From Fidelibacterota bacterium (GTDB taxonomy: Bacteria; Fidelibacterota; UBA2242; JAFGTP01), in the NCBI GenBank assembly GCA_021735285.1, contig JAIPHI010000012.1, positions 1 to 23,981 on the forward strand: a DNA stretch of 23,981 bases, in the 5' to 3' direction. Both the position numbers and the translations under genes were made by a program. The notes under the pieces are model-generated. The model had not been told where the DNA came from, made no database searches, and saw only the letters and a list, made by a program, of their open reading frames with translations. This document shows positions 1 to 7,193 of this stretch, piece after piece. Numbering within the stretch: position 1 is the first letter of the stretch; each line of letters starts with the position of its first letter.

Positions 1-498
1 TTCCCCACCATATAATAATCCAAGAACCTGATTCCTATCTGCATTAATTTCAGTATAATCTTCATTATTCTCAAGAGATCGCTCTGATTTTATTTCTGTA
101 TATTGAAGTCCACATCTAATACCAGGATATAATAACATTGAATTCAATTCTTTTGTAAATTTAAAATATACATTTAATGTATATATGCCCCAAACATCCT
201 TAGCATTATTGATTTTAACCCCAACTTCATTTGTCCAATTTTCAGTATCGTATTCCTGTATGGAATGCCATATACTAAACTCCGTTTCTATAGAAAATCC
301 TTTTGAATCCACTATAGGCATTCGTATAGCAGGTGTCATTCTAAAATTAGAAGAAGAATAAGGGTCTTGTCCTCTAATCGATAAATATACAGGTTCAATA
401 TGCATTGAACCGCCAACTCCTCTTTTTTCTGATGCTGATGCAATACTTATTAAAATAAGGGTTACAACAAAGGTTTTAATAAGTTTACTCTCTAACAT
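1..498 (-). CDS. Outer-membrane beta-barrel protein, 3' part missing
   Basis: The frame is open from an ATG at 498 to the window edge, giving the first 166 residues of a longer protein. The N-terminus (MLESKLIKTFVVTLILIS, then an ASAS-E junction) reads as a Sec signal peptide. The mature part alternates polar and hydrophobic residues and has many aromatic residues, as in beta-barrel strands (for example SIETEFSIWHSIQ and GIYTLNVYFKFTKE), so an outer-membrane barrel or porin-like protein is likely. The ribosome binding site AGGAGG sits 7 bases before the ATG and overlaps the TAG stop of the upstream propeller gene, with only 11 bp between the genes, so translation is probably coupled. It is the last visible gene of the surface operon. 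The family cannot be named because the C-terminus is missing. Confidence 0.75.
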   Translation of the reverse strand, partial: MLESKLIKTFVVTLILISIASASEKRGVGGSMHIEPVYLSIRGQDPYSSSNFRMTPAIRMPIVDSKGFSIETEFSIWHSIQEYDTENWTNEVGVKINNAKDVWGIYTLNVYFKFTKELNSMLLYPGIRCGLQYTEIKSERSLENNEDYTEINADRNQVLGLLYGGE

Positions 499-509
499 AC
501 CTACTCCTC

Positions 510-575
510 CTATTTAATTAATATACATTTCTTCACATCAGTAAAATTGTCTGCTTTTATTCTGTAAAAATAAAT
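510..575 (-). repeat. Near-identical 3' end shared with the 1636-aa gene
   Basis: The last 66 bases of this gene, including the stop codon, match 7128-7193 at 63 positions. The two genes are otherwise unrelated except for the sorting domain. The segment encodes the final strand and basic tail of the T9SS signal. Confidence 0.7.
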
Positions 576-1961
576 CCCTGAAGGGATATCTGATGCATTC
601 CAATTAATAGTATATATTCCTGCTGATTTGTAGTCATTTGTGAGTGTTTCAATTAATTGTCCGTTTATATTAAATATGGATATTTCAACTTTGGATTTAT
701 GGGGAAGAGTATATTTTATGGTAGTATTTGGGTTGAAGGGATTGGGATAATTCTGACTCAAAGAATATTTATCGGGTATATTTGCATTATTTTTATTATC
801 AATAGCTACTTCATCTTTATAGTTTCCTGTATGTCTTACGTTTTTTTGAAACATAGGCCAGGGAGTATCTGCTAATCCTCCGCTTTCTCCATTTATGGCA
901 TATAAATTACCATCAAGACTTCCTATATAAATAGTACCACCGGGAGTAATGACAGGACTGGATTCTCTCCATCCCCGATTTTCTAACTTCCATTTTTTTG
1001 TCCCATCAAGATTAATAGCATAAAGATTTTTATAACTTCCTATATAAATAGTACCATCAGAACCTATTGCTGGACTTGATTTAATATTATCTTCAGTTTC
1101 GAACTTCCATTTTTCAGTCCCATCAGGATTAATAGCATAAAGATTTCTATAACTTCCTATATAAATAGTACCTTCAGAGTCTATTATTGGACTGGAAACA
1201 ATATCATCACTACCAGTATCAAATTTCCATTGCATTATACCATCAGGATTAATAGCGTATAAAAAAGCACCCAATTTAGGATATCCAACGTAATTACTGC
1301 CCACATAAATTTTTCCATCGTTACTTATTGCTGGACTTGATTCACTACCATCATTTTCAAATTGCCATTTTTCAGTCCCATCAGGATTAATAGCATAAAG
1401 ATTACTATCGGCACTTTCTACATAGATAGTTCCATCAGATCCTATGGCTGGGCTGGATTCAATCAGATATTTACCACTGGCCTTAAATTTCCATTTTTCA
1501 GTACCATCAGAATTAATAGCATAAAGATTTCCATCGTAACTTCCTACATAAATTGTCCCCTCAACCCCTATTGCCGAGCATGACTCTATTCCTCCTTCAG
1601 TTTCGAAATTCCATTTTTTTGTTCCATCAGGATTTATAGCGTATAAATCACTATATTCAGGAGCCAAAATATAATTACCTACCCCTACATAAATAGTACC
1701 ATCAGCACCTATCGTAGGGCTTGATTTGATATAACACCCAATATTAAATTTCCATTTTTCAGTACCATCAGGGTTAATTGCATAGAGATTACTATCGGCA
1801 CTTCCTACATAAATAGTTCCATCAGAGCCTAATGCCGGGCTAGAATATATAGGACCTCCAGTTTCAAAATGCCATTTTTCAGTACCAGGCTGACCATGTA
1901 ATTTCATTGTTATAAAAAGTAAAATTATTGGAATTATTGTAAGTATTACTGATTTTCTCAT
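510..1961 (-). CDS. Secreted PQQ-like beta-propeller protein with T9SS sorting domain
   Basis: A signal peptide (about residues 1-23, ending LHGQ) is followed by eight repeats of about 40 residues. Each repeat carries the pattern DGTxKWxF, SSPAIGxDGTIYVGS and LYAINPDG, typical of PQQ-like or quinoprotein-type propeller blades, so one eight-bladed propeller is expected (about residues 25-360). No enzymatic residues are recognised, and such domains often act as binding or structural scaffolds. The last 90 or so residues (from IPDKYSLSQNYPNPFNP) are a T9SS type A sorting domain, so the protein should cross the outer membrane and be anchored on or released from the surface. Repeats 2 and 5 carry short insertions. 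The C-terminal 125 residues match the 1107-aa propeller protein at 106 positions, so the two are recent paralogues in this part. AAGGA precedes the ATG. Confidence 0.88.
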   Translation of the reverse strand: MRKSVILTIIPIILLFITMKLHGQPGTEKWHFETGGPIYSSPALGSDGTIYVGSADSNLYAINPDGTEKWKFNIGCYIKSSPTIGADGTIYVGVGNYILAPEYSDLYAINPDGTKKWNFETEGGIESCSAIGVEGTIYVGSYDGNLYAINSDGTEKWKFKASGKYLIESSPAIGSDGTIYVESADSNLYAINPDGTEKWQFENDGSESSPAISNDGKIYVGSNYVGYPKLGAFLYAINPDGIMQWKFDTGSDDIVSSPIIDSEGTIYIGSYRNLYAINPDGTEKWKFETEDNIKSSPAIGSDGTIYIGSYKNLYAINLDGTKKWKLENRGWRESSPVITPGGTIYIGSLDGNLYAINGESGGLADTPWPMFQKNVRHTGNYKDEVAIDNKNNANIPDKYSLSQNYPNPFNPNTTIKYTLPHKSKVEISIFNINGQLIETLTNDYKSAGIYTINWNASDIPSGIYFYRIKADNFTDVKKCILIK

Positions 1962-2041
1962 TGTTTTTCCTTTATTTTGACTTTAAAGATACAAAAACCC
2001 AACTCATTTTTTTTCACATACCATTCTTTTTTATTTACATC

Positions 2042-3763
2042 TCAAAAAGTGAAATTAATATAGAATATATTGGTAAATCCATTCATATTAACTTCTGGCC
2101 CCTCGATATCTTCCTCCGTATATTCTTCATCATTTTCCTCATATTTTTTATCCCATTCAGAATTTGTGGATGATAAAAATGCCCCTAATCCAGCACCAAT
2201 ACTAAACTTTGGAGTAATGAATAATTCCAGCCCTCCTTGTAAATTAAGTCCATAGACACCGGAGCTAAAACTACCCTTACCTTTTGGATTATTAATCGAT
2301 ATAATACCAATTCCCATTCCTCCACCTAAATACGGAGCCAACCTCCTAAAATAGTATTTTTTACGCATGTTAAAGTCGATTTTAAAGATACTTCCTTGAT
2401 CTTCTTTGATCTCCGGATAGTCCTGATATTTATAATTAACAGAAGAGAAACCTAAACCCATGCCCAACCATACTTCAGACCATTTTTTTGATAAATATTT
2501 AGAATTCCCTATATCAGCCTCGATTTGTATACCGCCACCACTATTACTACCCCTACTTTCTTTGAATTTAATATTTTCCAGTTTTCCATCATCAATATTG
2601 CATGGAGTTTTTATCATCATGGGGATAAAAGAACCCAGTCCCATTGGATATTCAACGGCTTGCATCCCTTTAGTCAATTGGGTACCTGTAATAATTTGAG
2701 CATGACTGGGTTCAGTTTGGTTAAATGTCCTATTTTTTCCTATTTGTCTGACTTTTACAAATCCTCTTCTTTTTCTCTTAAAATCTCCTTTATTATTTTG
2801 AACTTTCTCGCAGATATAATATCCATCGTCAATGTTTATTCCTTCTTTTGTTCCTAAATCAAAACTCAAATACCAATCAGCAACATTTCTGACCTGAGCA
2901 TTTAATTTAAAGGCAGGGTATTTCTTTGTTAGACGAGCAAGTTCTTCCGTCTGGAACCATATGGATTCTTTAAAGGCATATTCTATTGGTGATACTTTTT
3001 GACCGTCAAATTTATATGTTTCACCAATTTCACAGGTTTCTGAACTTCCTATATCTGTGAGATCTAATAGTTCTTTAAAAAATCCCTGCTTGGGTTTCTG
3101 AATGTAATATAGTTTCGGCTTATCATTGACGAAAGATATTTTATACCAGAGCACATCAAGATTTGTTTGAACTTCTATTACTTTTTTCTCTACTTCTTTA
3201 GTCTTATATTTATCTTCCGAGACTTTTACTTTTTTGTCTTCTTTCTCAGTTTTTCTTTCTATTTTATATTCTTTGAGGTAGGGGACATATATAAAAGCAG
3301 AATTAAGTACTTTTTTCAGATCATCAGCATCTATACCGGATTCCTTTGCTTTTTGTACTATGAATCTATTTTTATCTGTCTCAGTAACGAGGTCTTTTGC
3401 TCGCATTTCTAATTGGATATTGTGGACTTTTTCAATTTCAGGTAGTAAATATTGTTTAATCTTCCTTTTTAATAACTCTTTTGTTACTGATTTCTTTTGT
3501 TGAATTCCTTTCATTTCTCTCCGGAACTTTTTAACTAATGGCTCAGGTAAAGGATTATAATTAAATCTGTCCAGACTAATAGCATCTCTAAGAGTATCTA
3601 AAATATATTTCTCATCATCGGTGTCAATATTATAATCTTCTTTCTGGAGTAAGAACGGAATATAGGTTATTGCCTTGCGGGTGGATTTGTGCTGAGCGAA
3701 ACAGCTTGTACATAAAATTATAATAATGAGGATGACAGTCCTCTGAGTTTTTGTCCTGAACAA
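2042..3763 (-). CDS. Periplasmic domain plus C-terminal outer-membrane barrel, unknown function
   Basis: Starts with TTG at 3763, supported by AGGAGG 5 bases upstream. A signal sequence of about 22 residues ends CTSCFAQ. Cleavage could be by signal peptidase I after FAQ, or lipidation could occur at one of the two cysteines. Residues about 25-280 are charged and helix-rich, with a Lys/Glu stretch near 170-195. Residues about 286-375 (LSFDLGTKEGINIDDGYY, then GFVKVRQIG) resemble the small SH3-like beta domain found at the end of FlgT-type proteins. This is a pattern match only. From about 375 on, glycine-rich alternating strands (YLGGGMGIGI, LNLQGGLELF) and the terminal residues INFTF point to an eight-strand-like outer-membrane barrel. 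It lies 28 bp behind the double-propeller gene and 80 bp before the next one, inside the surface operon. Function is not recognised; a membrane partner for the T9SS cargo is possible. Confidence 0.75.
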   Translation of the reverse strand: MFRTKTQRTVILIIIILCTSCFAQHKSTRKAITYIPFLLQKEDYNIDTDDEKYILDTLRDAISLDRFNYNPLPEPLVKKFRREMKGIQQKKSVTKELLKRKIKQYLLPEIEKVHNIQLEMRAKDLVTETDKNRFIVQKAKESGIDADDLKKVLNSAFIYVPYLKEYKIERKTEKEDKKVKVSEDKYKTKEVEKKVIEVQTNLDVLWYKISFVNDKPKLYYIQKPKQGFFKELLDLTDIGSSETCEIGETYKFDGQKVSPIEYAFKESIWFQTEELARLTKKYPAFKLNAQVRNVADWYLSFDLGTKEGINIDDGYYICEKVQNNKGDFKRKRRGFVKVRQIGKNRTFNQTEPSHAQIITGTQLTKGMQAVEYPMGLGSFIPMMIKTPCNIDDGKLENIKFKESRGSNSGGGIQIEADIGNSKYLSKKWSEVWLGMGLGFSSVNYKYQDYPEIKEDQGSIFKIDFNMRKKYYFRRLAPYLGGGMGIGIISINNPKGKGSFSSGVYGLNLQGGLELFITPKFSIGAGLGAFLSSTNSEWDKKYEENDEEYTEEDIEGPEVNMNGFTNIFYINFTF

Positions 3764-3791
3764 AATATCCTCCTCTATATCTATAATTAAA

Positions 3792-6700
3792 TTACTTCAA
3801 TAAAACACACTTTTTAACATCAGTAAAATTGTCTGCTTTTATTATGTAAAAATATACTCCTGAAGGCATATCTGATGCGTTCCAATTCAGGGTATGAATT
3901 CCTGCTCCTTTGTAATTATTTGTGAGTGTTTCAATCAGTTGACCATTTATATTGAATATTGATATTTCAACTCTTGATTTTTGTGGTAAAGTATATTTTA
4001 TGGTAGTAGTTGGATTGAAAGGGTTAGGATAGTTTTGACTTAGAGAATATTTATCGGGTACATTTGTGTTATTTTTATTATCAATAGCTACTGCATCATT
4101 ATAGTTTCCTGTATGTCTTACATTTTGATGGAACATTGGCCAGGGAGTATTTGCTAATCCTCCGCTTTCTCCATTTATTGCATATAGATTGTGATCATCA
4201 GAACCAATATATATAGTTCCATCAGAGCCAACTGCTGGGCTTGATGCTATATAATCCTTAGTTTTAAAATCCCACTTTTTTGTACCATCTGCATTTATGG
4301 CATTTAATTTTGTATCCTTGCTACCTATATAAATAGTACCATTGGATCCAATTGCTGGACTAGAAAACACCCATCCTTCAGTTTCGTAACTCCACTTTTT
4401 TATACCATTAGGATTTATAGCATATAATTTATCCCCACTTCCAACATAAATATTTCCATTAGGGCCAATTGCGGGGCTAGAGTATACATAACCCTCAGTT
4501 TCAAAGTCCCATTTTTTAGTACCATCTGGGTTTATAGCATATAATTTCCCATCATCGCTTCCAATATAAATAGTGCCATCGTTTCCTATTGCTGGACTTG
4601 AATTTATATTATCTCCAGTTTCAAAGTCCCATTTTTTAGTACCATCCGGGTTTATAGCATATAATTTCCTATCATCGCTTCCAACATAAATAGTACCATC
4701 GTTTCCTATTGCTGGACTTGAGTTTATATTATCCCCAGTTTCAAAGTCCCATTTTTTGGTTCCATCCGGGTTTATAGCATATAACTTATTATCATAACTA
4801 CCTATATATACTATACCATCGGTTGTAATAGCTGGACATGAGCGGATCAAAAATCCAGTTTCAAAGTCCCATTTTTTGGTTCCATCAGGATTTATAGCGT
4901 AGAGTTTATTACTAAAGTTACCTAAATATATTGTCCCATCAGAGGCGATTGTAGTGCTGGAGGTTATCTCAAAATTAGTGTTGAAGCTCCATTTTTTAGT
5001 GGCATTTGGGGTTAAAGCATATAATTTCCCATCTCCACTTCCGATATAAATATTTCCATTAGGGCCAATTGCTGGACTAGATACCACTCTATTATTAGTT
5101 CCAAATTGCCATTTTATAGAGCCCGGTATCGAATCTTTAGTGAATAGCAAATTGTTTTTAATTATATATAACCCTTCTTCACCATCAGCTAAATATGAAT
5201 ATTTCCCGTTAACTGTAACATCATGACCCTCGCCATATGTATGATAATATCCTGCCCTAGTTGGTTTTTCTGGTTCAGAAATATCTATAATAGACAAACC
5301 TGATTGAGAAAAAATTCCACCTTCAATTGCAATATATGCAAAATCATTTGAAACACTAATTTGTTTAGGATAGCCATCAAAGTAATAACTTCCTATGTCT
5401 ACAGGTTCTGCTGGATTTGAAATATCTAATATTGATAATTTATCATTATTTATTACAAAGATATAGTTCTCAAATATAGAAATACTTTGAGCATTTCCAT
5501 CGGTTTCATAATTACCAGCTTTAATTGGATTTGAAGGGTCTGATATGTTTATTATATATAATCCCGAAAAATAATCGGCTAAGTAAGAATATTCTCCTTT
5601 AATTAAGATATCTCCTCCGAAATTCCCTAAAGAACAATGGCTTATTTTATCTGGATTAGACGGATCTGATATATCAAAAACATTCAATCCCGAATTTGCA
5701 ATATAAGCATAATCATTTTGAACTTTTATTCCTTCGAAAGTCTCTTGCTCAGTTCTTATATAAGCGATTTTAAATGGATTTGATGGATTTGAAATATCTA
5801 ATATAGTAAAGCCTGAAAATCCTACAATATAAGCGTAGTTGTCTTGAATCTCAATTCCATAAATAGTACTTTCAGTATTATAATATCCTATTTCAATTGG
5901 TATCTTTGGATTAGATATATCAAGTATGTATAACATACCATTATGGTCTCCTATAAAACAATAATTATTGTTTATAGCTACCCTCTGTATATTAATATCA
6001 TCTCCCCTTTTCATATACTCAGTATCATAAGGATAATTATAAGAAGATATATTTATTATCTTTAGTCCATAATTACCATTAGCTAAATATAAATAATTGC
6101 CTTCTACTGTTATATTCTCAACATTATAGTTAGTAGTAAAAGATGAAATAACAATCGGATTACTAAGATCTGAGATATCTATTATATGAAAACCAGATTC
6201 ATAAGCTACATAAGCATGCTCATTTTTTACTGTTATTGGACAATTAAATGATGTATCTAAAGTATCTATTGAACCAATTATTTTTGGAAAGCTTGGATCT
6301 GATATATCTATTATATGAAAGCCACCAGAACCAGCCATATAGGCATATCCTTTATCTATTTTTATTGAATTAGCATTATAAGTAGTATCTAATTTATTAG
6401 TTTTATAGGGATTAGTGGGGTCTGATATATCTATCATGTAAAGTTCTGTATAAGATTTACCAACTATATTAATTTTAGGATAAGTAATATAAGCACAGCT
6501 ATCATTCAAAGAGATACTTTTGCCCAAAAGATTTAAGGAACTTGATAAATAAGGATTATTTGGATCAGATATATCTACTACTTTTAGACCATCAAATTCA
6601 TCAATTATATAAATATAGTTTTCTTTGATTTCCATATCTGCTGGATAACTATTTAACTCAAATGAACCTCTTATATGAGGATTAGAGGAATTAGAGATAT

Positions 6701-7115
6701 CTATTATTTCTAAAGAATTTGCTTCCAGGACATAAGCATTATTGTTACTAATTTTTATAGATACTATTGTTGTATCTAAATTTATTTTTCCTATCACTCT
6801 AGGATTTGAATGGTCAGATATATCTGTAACAATTAAATATTCTCCAAGATTATAATAGACTGTGTTACCGCATACATCAACACTATTACATCTATTAGGC
6901 CACTTACCAATTAGAGTTGTATTACTATCACTTTTATTATTTGTTAAAATTTTATCTGAATTTTGTTTATGCATACTTTTTATTGAATGTCGAGTATATT
7001 GATTTTTTAATTCAGGAATAGCTTCATATTTACTTTTTGGATATGAATATAGATTGGAAATTATTACTACTATTATTGATAGTACTAGCCAATAGCTTTT
7101 AACTCGTATGTCCAT
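3792..7115 (-). CDS. Giant LVIVD-repeat plus PQQ-propeller surface protein with T9SS sorting domain
   Basis: This 1107-aa protein starts with a signal peptide (about 1-25). Fourteen LVIVD-type repeats follow (about residues 60-660), each with a core such as FHIIDISDPSNP, about 40 residues apart, which would fit two seven-bladed propellers. Next come eight PQQ-like repeats (about 665-985; KLYAINPDGTKKWDFET, SSPAIGNDGTIYIGS), giving one eight-bladed propeller. The last 90 residues (from VPDKYSLSQNYPNPFNP) are a T9SS type A sorting domain. No catalytic motif is seen, so a surface scaffold, adhesin or glycan-binding role is inferred. GGAG lies 9 bases before the ATG, directly after the stop of the 1636-aa gene (12 bp gap), which points to coupled translation. 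The 120-bp units at 4501-4740 are almost identical, a sign of recent blade duplication. Confidence 0.9.
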   Translation of the reverse strand: MDIRVKSYWLVLSIIVVIISNLYSYPKSKYEAIPELKNQYTRHSIKSMHKQNSDKILTNNKSDSNTTLIGKWPNRCNSVDVCGNTVYYNLGEYLIVTDISDHSNPRVIGKINLDTTIVSIKISNNNAYVLEANSLEIIDISNSSNPHIRGSFELNSYPADMEIKENYIYIIDEFDGLKVVDISDPNNPYLSSSLNLLGKSISLNDSCAYITYPKINIVGKSYTELYMIDISDPTNPYKTNKLDTTYNANSIKIDKGYAYMAGSGGFHIIDISDPSFPKIIGSIDTLDTSFNCPITVKNEHAYVAYESGFHIIDISDLSNPIVISSFTTNYNVENITVEGNYLYLANGNYGLKIINISSYNYPYDTEYMKRGDDINIQRVAINNNYCFIGDHNGMLYILDISNPKIPIEIGYYNTESTIYGIEIQDNYAYIVGFSGFTILDISNPSNPFKIAYIRTEQETFEGIKVQNDYAYIANSGLNVFDISDPSNPDKISHCSLGNFGGDILIKGEYSYLADYFSGLYIINISDPSNPIKAGNYETDGNAQSISIFENYIFVINNDKLSILDISNPAEPVDIGSYYFDGYPKQISVSNDFAYIAIEGGIFSQSGLSIIDISEPEKPTRAGYYHTYGEGHDVTVNGKYSYLADGEEGLYIIKNNLLFTKDSIPGSIKWQFGTNNRVVSSPAIGPNGNIYIGSGDGKLYALTPNATKKWSFNTNFEITSSTTIASDGTIYLGNFSNKLYAINPDGTKKWDFETGFLIRSCPAITTDGIVYIGSYDNKLYAINPDGTKKWDFETGDNINSSPAIGNDGTIYVGSDDRKLYAINPDGTKKWDFETGDNINSSPAIGNDGTIYIGSDDGKLYAINPDGTKKWDFETEGYVYSSPAIGPNGNIYVGSGDKLYAINPNGIKKWSYETEGWVFSSPAIGSNGTIYIGSKDTKLNAINADGTKKWDFKTKDYIASSPAVGSDGTIYIGSDDHNLYAINGESGGLANTPWPMFHQNVRHTGNYNDAVAIDNKNNTNVPDKYSLSQNYPNPFNPTTTIKYTLPQKSRVEISIFNINGQLIETLTNNYKGAGIHTLNWNASDMPSGVYFYIIKADNFTDVKKCVLLK
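4144..5110 (-). repeat. Tandem repeat of about 120 bp encoding eight PQQ-like blades
   Basis: Eight copies of about 120 bp lie head to tail in the 1107-aa gene. The copies at 4501-4620 and 4621-4740 differ at 6 of 120 bases, all of them transitions. The neighbours at 4741-4860 and 4861-4980 keep the same period but are more diverged. This indicates recent duplication or gene conversion inside the array. Confidence 0.85.
5170..6900 (-). repeat. Array of 14 diverged LVIVD repeats (protein level)
   Basis: Fourteen units of about 120-130 bp each encode a core like IIDISDPSNP. The DNA copies are much more diverged than the PQQ array next to them, so this half of the gene is older or under less homogenisation. 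Fourteen units would fill two seven-bladed propellers. Confidence 0.75.
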
Positions 7116-7127
7116 TAATAACTCCTT

Positions 7128-7193
7128 CTATTTAATTAATATACATTTCTTCACATCAGTAAAATTACCGGCTTTTATTCTGTAAAAATAAAT
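7128..7193 (-). repeat. Near-identical 3' end shared with the 483-aa propeller gene
   Basis: This is the partner copy of 510-575, with three mismatches in 66 bases. The third T9SS gene (ending 3792) is clearly more diverged in this last stretch, although it is closer to the 483-aa gene elsewhere. Confidence 0.7.

Noticed and set aside
1362..1583. Plus-strand frame opposite the propeller repeats
   Set aside because: It is a shadow of the repeat sequence; its own repeats simply mirror the blade period.
4144..5110. CRISPR-like regular repeats
   Set aside because: The 120-bp period is continuous coding sequence with no unique spacers, and each unit encodes a propeller blade.
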